This document shows, in pieces, positions 26,608 to 35,045 of a stretch of DNA of 48,027 bases; position 1 is the first letter of the stretch, and each line of letters starts with the position of its first letter. The notes below the pieces were generated by a model that saw only the letters and a program-made list of their open reading frames with translations, made no database searches and had not been told where the DNA came from. The DNA is from a bacterium (GTDB lineage: Bacteria; Cyanobacteriota; Vampirovibrionia; Gastranaerophilales; Gastranaerophilaceae), in the NCBI GenBank assembly GCA_017467605.1, contig JAFUSQ010000002.1, forward strand, positions 1 to 48,027, in the 5' to 3' direction. The position numbers were made by a program, and so were the translations under genes.

Positions 26608-26934
26608 ATGGTATATTGCGATAAGGAATATGTGGCTAAAGTTATTAAGCAGGCCAGAAAAAAGCTTAATCTTAAGCAGTCTGAACTTGCTGAAAAAATT
26701 GGTATTAGCGAGAAGCATCTTAGTAAAATTGAAACCGGAAAAAATTATTTAGCTCTGGATAACTTTTTACGGATAGTTGAAGTTTTGGGTATTTCTTTGA
26801 AAGATTTTGGAATAAATGATAATTCCGCACATGGTGAAAATAGACAAAAATTGTTCAAATTAATTAATGTTTCTTCAGATAAACAAGTAAAAATGTATTT
26901 AGATGTTATAGAAACTATCCGCAAACATGTTTAG
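26608..26934 (+). CDS. XRE-family HTH regulator, divergent from GT2-Stealth gene
   Basis: A 108-residue protein with HTH core KKLNLKQSELAEKIGISEKH and LSKIETGKNYLALDNFLRI, closing with LKDFGIND, then a helical tail of about 35 residues. It is most similar in the window to the XRE product at 18700. It is the only one of seven such regulators not paired with a prepilin; its divergent partner is the surface-polysaccharide glycosyltransferase. Likely a local repressor. Confidence 0.88.
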   Translation: MVYCDKEYVAKVIKQARKKLNLKQSELAEKIGISEKHLSKIETGKNYLALDNFLRIVEVLGISLKDFGINDNSAHGENRQKLFKLINVSSDKQVKMYLDVIETIRKHV

Positions 26935-27016
26935 TGGTTATTGTTATGTTTATTTTTTTATATTAGAATTCTGAACATAAAGAATGAATTTTGTATAATT
27001 ATAAAAGGAGAATGTA

Positions 27017-28315
27017 ATGTTGACAAAAAATTCGGCAGTAAAAACATGGTTTTCAGGTGTTGATTTCAGCAAATATTCATCAAAAACATCTGAATTTGTA
27101 AAAGAATTTGCAGCTCGTGCAAATAAAAAAGGTTATTTCTTGAATTGGGTAAATTTACCTCAAGAACAGTTGAAAAGAGTTGATGAACTTTATTCAATGG
27201 TTGAAAAATTTAAGGCTCAAACAGGTGTTTCAAGACTTTCTGTTATGGGTATCGGCGGTTCAAAACACACAGTTGAACATATGTTAGCTATCAATGGCTT
27301 AAATATCAATGGCGATAGTGTTGCTTTTTATTCTGATGTTGATTCAATCAGCTGGGCAAGATTTTTGCACAAAATCGGTGATGTAACTTCATCAAACTTT
27401 ATGATTGCATCAAAATCAGGTTCAACTTTTGAAACAAAAGACGGTTTTTTGAGAGTTCAGCAAATGTTGATTGACTCTTATATTTCTAAAGGACAATCAG
27501 AAGAAGAAGCTAAAAAATCAGCTGCAAAACATTTTATTGCGGTAACTGACGGGAACTCAGAAAAAAGCGAATTGCGCAGAACTTCAATTGAACAAGGCTG
27601 GTTAGGTGATTTGTTTATTCATGATGATGTTGGCGGAAGATTTTCAGCATTTGACGATCATGCTTTGTTTACTTTAATTTGGGCAGGCATGCCAAAATCT
27701 GATATGATTGCAATGCTTAATTCCGCTCAAGAAATTTCTTCTCAATCACTTTGCGAAGATTTAGAAATTAATGACGCCTTAAAAGAAGGTATTTTCTGGG
27801 CTGATGCAAAACTTAGCGGAATTGATGCTTCTGTTCATCAATATATGGGTTCAATGTTTGAAAATACCGTATACTGGCATGCTCAAATGCAAAATGAATC
27901 TGTTAAAGATACGCTAAAACAAGTTGCAAAAGTGCCTGATGCTATGCATCACTCAGCAGAAGCTCACTTTAACCCTGCAAATAAATTGGTGTTTGCTTTG
28001 ACTGTTCCTGTTGATAATGGTGTTTGCCGCGAAAATGCAGAAAGTTACATTGAAGCGTTAACTAAATCTTACGAAATAACAGGAGCATTCTTTAAAGAAG
28101 AAGTTGAAACTTCAAAATTAGGTTTGACTCCTCAAGCAGCAGGCGCAATAACACAATTGAGAGCCTTTGCAACTGTTTATCAAGAAATTGTTACCTGCGT
28201 TATGACAGGGAAACAGTTACCTGAAGTTTTGGATAGTGTACTTCAACCGCACGTTGAATTCTACAAAAAGAATTTGAAAGGTGGAGTTGTTGTTCCCGGC
28301 AGAATTTCTAAGTAG
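27017..28315 (+). CDS. pgi: Glucose-6-phosphate isomerase
   Basis: Glycolytic enzyme converting glucose-6-phosphate and fructose-6-phosphate. Recognised by SVMGIGGSKHTVEHML, SKSGSTFETKDGF (phosphate-binding SxSGxTxET), DVGGRFSAFDDHALF and ENTVYWHAQ. At 432 residues it is the short bacterial type. Ribosome-binding site AAAGGAG; a TATAAT box is at 26994-26999, 17 bases before the ATG. It stands alone, followed by a strong terminator. Confidence 0.95.
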   Translation: MLTKNSAVKTWFSGVDFSKYSSKTSEFVKEFAARANKKGYFLNWVNLPQEQLKRVDELYSMVEKFKAQTGVSRLSVMGIGGSKHTVEHMLAINGLNINGDSVAFYSDVDSISWARFLHKIGDVTSSNFMIASKSGSTFETKDGFLRVQQMLIDSYISKGQSEEEAKKSAAKHFIAVTDGNSEKSELRRTSIEQGWLGDLFIHDDVGGRFSAFDDHALFTLIWAGMPKSDMIAMLNSAQEISSQSLCEDLEINDALKEGIFWADAKLSGIDASVHQYMGSMFENTVYWHAQMQNESVKDTLKQVAKVPDAMHHSAEAHFNPANKLVFALTVPVDNGVCRENAESYIEALTKSYEITGAFFKEEVETSKLGLTPQAAGAITQLRAFATVYQEIVTCVMTGKQLPEVLDSVLQPHVEFYKKNLKGGVVVPGRISK

Positions 28316-28341
28316 AACTTGAAGGTAATATTTTGAAATAA

Positions 28342-28375
28342 AAAATCGGACTTATAATCTAAGTCCGATTTTTGT
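28342..28375 (+). terminator. Rho-independent terminator of pgi
   Basis: AAAATCGGACTT (28342-28353) and AAGTCCGATTTT (28361-28372) form a 12-base-pair stem with a seven-base loop, followed by TTTGTTATT. It is also A-rich on the other side, so it may serve the convergent gene at 28392 too. Confidence 0.85.
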
Positions 28376-28391
28376 TATTAATATTAAAAAT

Positions 28392-29903
28392 TTACTTTTC
28401 ATGGATTATCAATTTTGATTTATTATTTCCAACGAGTCTATCAATTTCTTGAGAAAATTTTTCATATTGTTTTTGGTTACAAATAATTTTGCCTGTTACT
28501 TCCTCTAAATTTGGCGGAATTCTTGTTATTCTGGATTCAAAGACAGGATTTTTGGCATCAAGAATTAAATTGCCATTAATAATTCTGACGTTTTGTAAAA
28601 TAGAATCTTCATTCAAGCCAAACATTGAATATGGTACTGAAATTCCGCTTTTAGGATTTATGTTGTAAGAAGGGCGATAAGTACCAATTTCGAGCATTCC
28701 ATCGCTGAGTTTTTTAGTTTCAATACCTAAAAATTTTAATATAACAAAATCATTATTTTCTTTTATTGCTCGTGCAAAGCTATATGGAGGCTTACTTTCA
28801 GGAAGTACTTCATTTAATTTTTCACTAATCATTATTGCAGAATTTGCTTTTGGACCTTCATCAAGAATTTCTGTGTGACATTTGAGATTTTTAGATTTGA
28901 TGAAATTTTTTACTTCTTCTACCAAGTTTAGCGGAATAATATTGTTATTTTCAGGACCTTGAATTTGATCAATTTTACCTCTGCTTGTTGTCATTCCGAT
29001 TAAGGATTCCCAAAGTTCTGATTTCCCGCGTTTGAGGTATATGTAAAAATCTCCATCTTCAAGAGCATCTGATGCTTTATCAACACTTGAACGCGTACAC
29101 CAATTTTTATTACTTAAAATTTCAAGCATTGCAATATTTTTTTCTTTGTTAATCGGATCATGTGCAAATGAAGATATTTTTATCCAAACAGGTTTGTCAC
29201 CGGATTTCCCCAATTTCATTAACAAATTATCACGTAATCTGTGAGTATAAATATCTATAAATGATGGAGAAGCACAACGTACTTTTCTATCTTTGGGTGC
29301 AATTTTTTCAAACCCTTTTATTGTTTCAAGCAAGGCTTTTTCATCAAAAGGTACCGGAATGTGTCTGTTAGCTTCCTTTAGTTCACTTGTTATTGAATGC
29401 CAAATAATAAATCTGAGTGATTCGTTGGTTTTAATCTTTTTTACAAGTTCCGGATTAATATTTGTTCCGTTTTGGGTAAATTGTTCCGGATTAGTCAAAA
29501 AGTCCAGCCATTCTTGCATTCTGTCAGTTCTTGCTTCATTGATTTTATTTATTGAATATACCCGTACATCTTGTGGAATATAGCTTTTCCACCTGATTTT
29601 TTCACTATCACTTTTTTTGTAAGGAAGTAGAGCTTTTCCTTTTTCGAAAAGCATTTGCATGGTATATTTAATTTTTTTTGACGAAATTACACTGCCATCT
29701 ACATGATATCTTTTATTTCCTGCTAATATTTCTGCTGCCATATATTCAAAAACTGATTTGTATTGAGATGGTGCAGACAGCCCTGTAAAACAAACAATGT
29801 CAGATTTTAATTCGTTTGATGCTGTATAAAATCCAAATTTATTTTGGATTTTTATGGGTTTTGTATTATTTTGAACCGAATAATTACTTATTGCCGGTAT
29901 CAT
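28392..29903 (-). CDS. Uncharacterised 503-residue protein with NWCT motif
   Basis: No family recognised. The N-terminus has no signal peptide; a polar start is followed by IVCFTGLS near residue 36. A compact central module reads NWCTRSSVDKASDAL (residues 267-281), then GDFYIYLKRGKSELW and GMTTSRGKIDQIQGPENN. This W-C-T / DFYIYL / IxxIQG layout recalls a motif seen in several phage- and plasmid-associated proteins of unknown role, but I cannot assign it. The C-terminal part is beta-rich (GNLILDAKNPVF). It is transcribed alone, convergent with pgi. Confidence 0.6.
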   Translation of the reverse strand: MIPAISNYSVQNNTKPIKIQNKFGFYTASNELKSDIVCFTGLSAPSQYKSVFEYMAAEILAGNKRYHVDGSVISSKKIKYTMQMLFEKGKALLPYKKSDSEKIRWKSYIPQDVRVYSINKINEARTDRMQEWLDFLTNPEQFTQNGTNINPELVKKIKTNESLRFIIWHSITSELKEANRHIPVPFDEKALLETIKGFEKIAPKDRKVRCASPSFIDIYTHRLRDNLLMKLGKSGDKPVWIKISSFAHDPINKEKNIAMLEILSNKNWCTRSSVDKASDALEDGDFYIYLKRGKSELWESLIGMTTSRGKIDQIQGPENNNIIPLNLVEEVKNFIKSKNLKCHTEILDEGPKANSAIMISEKLNEVLPESKPPYSFARAIKENNDFVILKFLGIETKKLSDGMLEIGTYRPSYNINPKSGISVPYSMFGLNEDSILQNVRIINGNLILDAKNPVFESRITRIPPNLEEVTGKIICNQKQYEKFSQEIDRLVGNNKSKLIIHEK

Positions 29904-30000
29904 TTTTATTTCCTTAAGCTTGTTTACTTATTGTTATTATAAATGTTCCTAAAAATTTTTTTTGCTTTATTCTATTTTATATTTAACAAATTTTAACTTA

Positions 30001-30038
30001 AAATAAAAAGAGGCGGGAAATTTTTTCTTCGCCTCTTT
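30001..30038 (-). terminator. Rho-independent terminator after the 30085 gene
   Basis: AAAGAGGCG (30007-30015) and CGCCTCTTT (30030-30038) form a stem. Read on the minus strand it ends in TTTTTATTT. It closes the DtxR-membrane protein operon. Confidence 0.8.
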
Positions 30039-30084
30039 AGTGTACAGTTGTGGGGCTGTAAAATAAGGTTTGTGTTAGTTTAAC

Positions 30085-31098
30085 CTAACACTTTTGTCGT
30101 AAAAAATGAGCTTCTTTTTCGTTATTAGAACGGGCCGGGTGGTTACGATAGCCTATTCCTGCACGATAACCTGATACTGCATACAATAAAGGCAGAGAAG
30201 GCTCAATCCATTTTAAGCCTGATAATAGCGATATTGTTGCAATGTCATCAGTATGTAAACTTAAATCCAAAAGTTCCGGAGTTCTGTAATCTGACTTATA
30301 TTTTTTATTCATCATAGGGTTGATTATTTTGTTTCCTATGTAATTTGCAATTACACTTCCGCCAATTACTCCCGTGGTTAAAATTCCTCCAATCATGCCT
30401 AAACATCTTGCAGTTTTTGATTTTATATTAAATTTTTCAAGAATTCCCAATGCTGCTCCGGCACCGATATTACATAAGAATATGTTTGCAAGATATTGAT
30501 AAATACCTTCATTAACTTTGTTTGGAATTCTGTCTTTCCAATTTTTTTCTGTTAATCTGTCCGCTATTGTACCGCCTGCAATTCCTCCTGCTACAGGGAC
30601 AGCACCATATATAGATAACCAGCCGATTTCTTTGAATATATCTTTTGCTTTGATATTATCAGGAGGCGGTACAAGTTTATTAGCCATATCTCTCAGTCCA
30701 TCTGTTTTAAAAAGTTCATGGACTTCTTTCAATGATAAAACTTTTGTTTTTGCTTTATTTAAAATTTTGTTTATATTTTTGTCTACATTATTATTTTGTA
30801 AAAATTCATCTATAAGTTTTGAATTTATTTCTTTTATTTGAGAAACTGTTTTTGAATTTTGTCTGCCTGTCAAATATGATGCAATTTTGGGAGCTTTTAT
30901 TGCAGATAAGGCAGTTGCTCCAAGTATTATTGAAGTTTTTATTCCTGTTTTAAATTTTTTCTTTTTAGGTGCTTCATTCACTTGGTTTACAAGAACTCCT
31001 GTTGATCCTATTGCTAATAATGCGGGAACGTTTTTATTAATTTTTGCTATTAATAACGGCTGGTCTAAATATTTTCCTATTGCTCTTATCGGGGTCAT
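30085..31098 (-). CDS. Uncharacterised membrane protein
   Basis: A 337-residue protein of unknown family. Hydrophobic Gly/Ala-rich segments are near residues 25-40, 52-68, 157-180 (LSIYGAVPVAGGIAGGTIAD), 205-222 and 232-258 (GMIGGILTTGVIGGSVIANYIG), separated by Lys-rich cytoplasmic-looking loops. The C-terminus is polar and ends in a Cys. It begins seven bases after the DtxR/MntR-like gene on the same strand, so it is probably regulated by metal, but it does not resemble NRAMP, Feo or ZIP transporters. Confidence 0.6.
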   Translation of the reverse strand: MTPIRAIGKYLDQPLLIAKINKNVPALLAIGSTGVLVNQVNEAPKKKKFKTGIKTSIILGATALSAIKAPKIASYLTGRQNSKTVSQIKEINSKLIDEFLQNNNVDKNINKILNKAKTKVLSLKEVHELFKTDGLRDMANKLVPPPDNIKAKDIFKEIGWLSIYGAVPVAGGIAGGTIADRLTEKNWKDRIPNKVNEGIYQYLANIFLCNIGAGAALGILEKFNIKSKTARCLGMIGGILTTGVIGGSVIANYIGNKIINPMMNKKYKSDYRTPELLDLSLHTDDIATISLLSGLKWIEPSLPLLYAVSGYRAGIGYRNHPARSNNEKEAHFLRQKC

Positions 31099-31105
31099 TG
31101 CGTTT

Positions 31106-31537
31106 TTATATTTCCTTTTTAAATGTCTCTATACGCTTTTTATGTTTTTTGTAAAATTCGGTAAAATTACTCATTTTATCCAATATATTTTGAGATATTA
31201 TGTGTTCAATTTTACAAGCATTTTCTCCTGCTTCATCTGAATTTATATCAAGTACAGTTTCAAAAAAGTCTTTTAAAATATGATGTTTTGCATAAACTTT
31301 TTTTGCTTCTTCAATTCCGGTTTTAGTTAAGGAAATTGTTTCGTAACTGTTATATTTAATAAGTTCTTTTGCAACTAATTTAGATAAAGCTTCCGATACT
31401 GATGCACGTGAAATATTTAATTTCCTTGCTAAATCAGCACCTTTTAAAGGGATATTGTTAATGTGTGCAATATAGATTGCTTCTATATAATCTTCTAAAC
31501 CTGATGATAGAGTTTGCGCATTTGCACACATAATCAA
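31106..31537 (-). CDS. DtxR/MntR-family metal-dependent regulator
   Basis: Metal-sensing repressor of 143 residues: an N-terminal winged helix (GADLARKLNISRASVSEALSKL) then a dimerisation/metal domain. Candidate ligands are D16, E19, H85/H86 and the motif C108-K-I-E111-H112. A Cys at this place corresponds to the DtxR ligand C102 and is Glu in Bacillus MntR, hinting at iron rather than manganese. The TTG at 31537 is well spaced from AAGGAG, whereas the ATG at 31531 is rather far, so I kept the TTG. It is autoregulated through a palindrome in its own promoter. Confidence 0.88.
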   Translation of the reverse strand: MIMCANAQTLSSGLEDYIEAIYIAHINNIPLKGADLARKLNISRASVSEALSKLVAKELIKYNSYETISLTKTGIEEAKKVYAKHHILKDFFETVLDINSDEAGENACKIEHIISQNILDKMSNFTEFYKKHKKRIETFKKEI

Positions 31538-31559
31538 TACATTCTCCTTTTTTAAAAAT

Positions 31560-31588
31560 ATTGTAAGGCATGCCTAACACTTTGTCAA
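31560..31588 (-). promoter_or_regulatory. Promoter and DtxR-type operator of the metal regulator
   Basis: On the minus strand: TTGACA (31583-31588), 17 bases, TACAAT (31560-31565). The perfect palindrome AGGCATGCCT (31566-31575), within GTTAGGCATGCCTTAC, abuts the -10. It resembles known DtxR/IdeR-type boxes with AGG..CCT arms. The layout predicts metal-dependent autorepression. Confidence 0.75.
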
Positions 31589-31612
31589 GTACTAAATTAA
31601 AAATTTGGGAAT

Positions 31613-31641
31613 TTGCTTTTAAAACATGTTTTCGGTAGTAT
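31613..31641 (+). promoter_or_regulatory. Promoter of the yceD-rpmF-plsX-fab block
   Basis: TTGCTT (31613-31618), 17 bases, TAGTAT (31636-31641), about 24 bases before the first gene at 31665. It is divergent from the metal regulator's promoter, whose operator lies 38 bases upstream of the -35. Confidence 0.5.
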
Positions 31642-31664
31642 AGTTTTACTAAAAAGGAGAAATT

Positions 31665-31919
31665 ATGGCTCAGCAATTTAATCCAAATCCGCAAAATATC
31701 AAAAAAAGATATTCGGTACTTGTATTTATAAAGGGTTCAACCGCGCCTTTGGTTTTATATGTTAAAGACGCTCAAGCTCTTTATCAAGAATTGTCTGAAA
31801 AAATGGTTGCAAATCAAGCTGTTTTGATTGAAAAAGAAACAGAAGGACCTTTGAAAAAAGTTTGTTTTGTATCTAACCAAATTTCTGCCCTTGCAATTCA
31901 AGAAGAACAGTACATGTAA
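31665..31919 (+). CDS. Small uncharacterised protein at the head of the fab block
   Basis: An 84-residue soluble protein, not recognised. A polar N-terminus (QQFNPNPQNIKKRY) is followed by a predicted beta-alpha-beta fold: SVLVFIKGSTAPLVLYV, a helix around ALYQELSEKM, then AVLIEKETEG and KVCFVSNQISALAIQ. It has a strong ribosome-binding site (AAGGAGAA), and its stop directly abuts the yceD start, so the two are translationally linked. A role in ribosome or lipid synthesis is only guilt by association. Confidence 0.7.
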   Translation: MAQQFNPNPQNIKKRYSVLVFIKGSTAPLVLYVKDAQALYQELSEKMVANQAVLIEKETEGPLKKVCFVSNQISALAIQEEQYM

Positions 31920-32426
31920 ATGAAAAAAATATTATCACTAGAAGAATTAGAAAATAGCACGAATAAGACACTTTATTTTACTTTTGATGAAAAAATTGAA
32001 GGTATTGATTGTGTTACTCCGATATATGCTGATTTGTGTGCAAAATCTTTAGGTGATTTTGTAGAAATTAGCGGAAATGTTAAGGGAAAAGTTTTACTTG
32101 AATGCGATTTATGTTTGGATAAATTTGAATATGAATTAGATTTTGAACTTGATGAATTATTCTCAAAAGACTCTTTGTTAGGTGATTACGAAGAAGCAGG
32201 ACAGGAGTTTGAAATCAAAGAAGGACAATTTGTTACAGATTTGAACGGTGAAAAAGAAATCGATATTTATGACTTATTGTATCAATCTGTAATATTAAGT
32301 TTTCCAAATAAAAAAGTTTGTGGTATTAATTGTAAAGGAAGGGAATATCTTACCGAAGAAGATAGTATCACTGACCCAAGACTGGAAGTCTTTAATAATC
32401 TCCAAATTAACCCAAAAAATAGTTAG
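31920..32426 (+). CDS. yceD: YceD/DUF177-family protein
   Basis: Member of the YceD family, which is linked to large-subunit rRNA accumulation and almost always precedes rpmF. The 168-residue product has the typical VLLECDLCLDKFEYELDFELDEL region (CxxC), the acidic middle DIYDLLYQSVILSFPNKKVC, and a second Cys pair CGINCKG near the C-terminus. The upstream stop abuts this ATG and rpmF follows after 26 bases, so they form one transcript. Confidence 0.9.
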   Translation: MKKILSLEELENSTNKTLYFTFDEKIEGIDCVTPIYADLCAKSLGDFVEISGNVKGKVLLECDLCLDKFEYELDFELDELFSKDSLLGDYEEAGQEFEIKEGQFVTDLNGEKEIDIYDLLYQSVILSFPNKKVCGINCKGREYLTEEDSITDPRLEVFNNLQINPKNS

Positions 32427-32452
32427 TACAGAAATAAAAAGGAAAAACAAAA

Positions 32453-32767
32453 ATGGCAGTACCTAAGAAAAGAACAGGACATTCCGCTCAAGGCAGCAGA
32501 AGAGCTAATTGGAAAGCTACAAAGCCTGAAACAACTAAATGTCCTAACTGTGGCGAAACAGTTTTAACACACACTGTATGTACAGCATGCGGAACATACA
32601 AAGGTCAGCCTGTAAAATTGGCTGATAAAGCTGCAGCAGCAGCGGCAGAAAAGGCTCCTGCAAAGAAAACAACAAAAAAATCTACTAAAAAAGCAGAAGC
32701 AAAAACTGAAGAAAAAGTAGAAGAAGTTAAAGCAGAAGAAACAAAAGAAGAAAAAACTGAAGAATAA
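32453..32767 (+). CDS. rpmF: 50S ribosomal protein L32 with long charged C-terminal extension
   Basis: Ribosomal protein L32. Residues 1-58 are canonical: MAVPKKRTGHSAQGSRRANW and a zinc ribbon with C30, C33, C43 and C46. Residues 59-104 are an unusual low-complexity tail rich in Ala, Lys and Glu (KKTTKKSTKK, then EEKVEEVKAEE), nearly doubling the normal 57-60 residue length. Within the tail, charge goes from basic to acidic. It has a normal ribosome-binding site and lies between yceD and plsX, the standard order. Confidence 0.95.
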   Translation: MAVPKKRTGHSAQGSRRANWKATKPETTKCPNCGETVLTHTVCTACGTYKGQPVKLADKAAAAAAEKAPAKKTTKKSTKKAEAKTEEKVEEVKAEETKEEKTEE

Positions 32768-32776
32768 GCAAAGTCT

Positions 32777-32878
32777 GATAAGTTTGATAAGTTTGATAAG
32801 TGCGTTAAGTTCTTTACAAACTGTTATAAAATAGATTATAAAAGGACTTATCCAACTTATCCTGCTTATAGACTTATC
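32777..32878. repeat. GATAAGT / ACTTATC repeat cluster between rpmF and plsX
   Basis: GATAAGT occurs three times with a nine-base period (32777, 32786, 32795). Its inverse ACTTATC occurs three times (32846, 32855, 32872), with a degenerate unit between the last two. The two groups can pair into a long imperfect hairpin in the rpmF-plsX mRNA. It could be an attenuator, a processing site or a protein-binding array. Confidence 0.65.
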
Positions 32879-32900
32879 CTACTTTTTAAAAGGGGAGAGT

Positions 32901-33965
32901 ATGGCAAGAATAGCAATAGATGCAATGGGCGGTGATTATGCACCAAAGACAATAGTAGAGGGTGCTCTTTGGGCTGCGCAAGAGTATGGCGTGGGTCTGG
33001 AACTTGTTGGCCGCCAGGAAGAAATTCAGAAAGAAATTGACAGAATCAAATCTGCCGGTTGTATTTATTCTGATTGCGGTACAAAGGGTCATAAAAGAAG
33101 AATAAAAATTAACGTAGATAAAATTGACTATACAATTTCACATGCATCAGAAGTTATTGGAATGGGTGAAGCTGTTGGTCAATCAATTCGTAAGAAAAAG
33201 GATTCCTCAATAGTAGCATCTGTCAGAGCTGTTGCGGAAGGCAGATGTGAAGCTGTAGTTTCAGCGGGTTCAACGGGGGCGGCAATGGCTGCAAGTTTGT
33301 TTGGCTTGGGCAGAATTCATGGTGTTACAAGACCGGCTATAGCGGTAACTTTGCCAACGTTATATAAACCTGTTGTATTAATTGATGGTGGTGCAAATAG
33401 CGATTGTACTCCTGAAATGCTTGCTCAATTCTCTGAAATGGGATTGGTTTATGCTCAAGATATTGTTGGAGTTGATGAGCCAAAAGTCGGAATTTTAAGT
33501 ATTGGGGAAGAAGAAGGCAAAGGAAATGCTCTTGTTAAAGAAACTTATCCGCTTTTAAAAGATTTGCATGAACAGGGTAGAATTAATTTTGTCGGAAATA
33601 TTGAAGGCAAAGAATTATTTATAAATAAAGCTGATGTTGTAGTTTGTGATGGTTTTGCAGGTAATATTGCATTAAAAGTTACAGAAGGTACGGCATCTTT
33701 GTTGATAAAAATGATTGCATCTGAATTTAAATCTGATTTTGTCGGAAGTGTAATCGGTTTGTTAGCTAAACCTTTCTTGAGAAGGATTTTGAAAAGAACA
33801 AACTGGGAAGATTTTGGCGGAATGTTGCTTTTAGGTGTAAAAGGAATATCAGTAATTGCTCATGGCAGAAGTTCATCTTATGCTATGAAAAATGCGGTAA
33901 GAGCTGCTGTTAGAGTTTTGAATAAAGACATAAATTCAAAAATAGCAGAAAATATTAATAAATAA
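32901..33965 (+). CDS. plsX: Phosphate acyltransferase PlsX
   Basis: Makes acyl-phosphate from acyl-ACP for PlsY, linking fatty-acid and phospholipid synthesis. IAIDAMGGDYAPKTIVEG at the start, SAGSTGAAMAASLFGLGRI, LIDGGANSDC and the C-terminal VCDGFAGNIALKVTEG are all characteristic. 354 residues, normal. Ribosome-binding site GGGGAG. It is followed by fabH after a 69-base gap with a GC-rich hairpin. Confidence 0.96.
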   Translation: MARIAIDAMGGDYAPKTIVEGALWAAQEYGVGLELVGRQEEIQKEIDRIKSAGCIYSDCGTKGHKRRIKINVDKIDYTISHASEVIGMGEAVGQSIRKKKDSSIVASVRAVAEGRCEAVVSAGSTGAAMAASLFGLGRIHGVTRPAIAVTLPTLYKPVVLIDGGANSDCTPEMLAQFSEMGLVYAQDIVGVDEPKVGILSIGEEEGKGNALVKETYPLLKDLHEQGRINFVGNIEGKELFINKADVVVCDGFAGNIALKVTEGTASLLIKMIASEFKSDFVGSVIGLLAKPFLRRILKRTNWEDFGGMLLLGVKGISVIAHGRSSSYAMKNAVRAAVRVLNKDINSKIAENINK

Positions 33966-33968
33966 GAT

Positions 33969-34018
33969 GTGCTCCTTTGCCCCCTGCGGGTGAAGTCGGA
34001 TATGGCAGAGGGGTTTTA
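33969..34018. repeat. GC-rich hairpin between plsX and fabH
   Basis: A segment with CCTTTGCCCCCTGC at the left and GGCAGAGGGG at the right, followed by TTTTAA, can fold as an imperfect hairpin. It is far more GC-rich than its surroundings and resembles the dispersed CCCTC-type repeats of this window. It could also weaken read-through into fabH. Confidence 0.5.
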
Positions 34019-34034
34019 ATATAAGGATTATAGC

Positions 34035-35045
34035 ATGACGAATATAAAACCATTAAGAATTGCAGGTGTAGGATATTGTGTTCCGGAAACGGTTATTACA
34101 AATCAAGATTTAACTCAGTTGTATGACACTTCTGATGAGTGGATTTATACAAGAACCGGAATAAAAGAAAGACGTGTTGTTTCCGGAAATGAAACTGCGA
34201 TTGATTTAGGTTTTAAAGCTTCTCAGAGTGCTATGAAAAAATCAGGATTTAAACCTGAGGATATAGATTGTATAATTGGAGCTTCATCTGCTCCTCCTCA
34301 ATTGTATCCGACAATGGCAAGTACATTGCAGGATAAATTAGAAATCCCGAATAATGTTCCGGCTTTCGATTTGACTGCCGCATGTACTGGTTTAATTTAT
34401 GCATTGCAAGTTGCAAGGGGTTTTATCGGTGCAGGAATTTATAAAACAATTTTGATAGTTGCATCTGATAATAATTCAAAAATTACGAATTGGGACGACA
34501 GAGGGACTTCAATTTTATTTGGAGACGGTGCAGGGGCAATGGTAGTAACAGAAGCAACTGACGGAGTTGATGATATTTTATCATTAAAAATCAGTGCAAA
34601 TGGAACTATTGGTGAATATATTTACACAGATATGCCGGGACAAAATTGTCCTTTGGTTACTCCAAATGATAAAGTTGGAGATGGTAAAATTCATATGAAC
34701 GGTAAAGAAGTTTATAAATTTGCCGTAACAACAGTTCCAAAATATGTTGAAGAATGTATTGCGGCTTCCGGTATGAAATCAGAAGAAGTAGATTATTTAA
34801 TTCCTCATCAGGCAAATCAGAGAATTATTGAAGCAATTCAAAACAGGTTAAAGTATTCTGATGATAAAGTAATTTCGAATATAAAATATTACGGCAATAC
34901 ATCTGCCGCATCAATTCCTATAGCTTTAGTTGAAGGTGTTGAACAAGGTAAAATCAGACTTGGTTCAACTGCTGTTCTTTGCGGATTTGGTGCAGGCATG
35001 ACTTGGGGTGCTGCTGTTGTTCGTCTGCGCGAAGGTATTTGTTAA
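34035..35045 (+). CDS. fabH: 3-oxoacyl-ACP synthase III
   Basis: Starts fatty-acid chains by condensing acetyl-CoA with malonyl-ACP. The catalytic triad is C117 (DLTAACTGL), H258 (IPHQANQRI) and N288 (YYGNTSAAS), at family spacing. 336 residues. GDGAGAMVV and the ending GFGAGMTWGA are also typical. The stop TAA shares its last base with the ATG of a small membrane protein gene. In the classical cluster fabD would follow; here a regulator/prepilin cassette intervenes. Confidence 0.96.
   Translation: MTNIKPLRIAGVGYCVPETVITNQDLTQLYDTSDEWIYTRTGIKERRVVSGNETAIDLGFKASQSAMKKSGFKPEDIDCIIGASSAPPQLYPTMASTLQDKLEIPNNVPAFDLTAACTGLIYALQVARGFIGAGIYKTILIVASDNNSKITNWDDRGTSILFGDGAGAMVVTEATDGVDDILSLKISANGTIGEYIYTDMPGQNCPLVTPNDKVGDGKIHMNGKEVYKFAVTTVPKYVEECIAASGMKSEEVDYLIPHQANQRIIEAIQNRLKYSDDKVISNIKYYGNTSAASIPIALVEGVEQGKIRLGSTAVLCGFGAGMTWGAAVVRLREGIC

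Noticed and set aside
32777-32878. GATAAGT/ACTTATC cluster as DnaA boxes or a replication origin
   Set aside because: The units lack the TTATCCACA consensus, the array is short and lies between rpmF and plsX, and no dnaA, dnaN or gyr genes are near.
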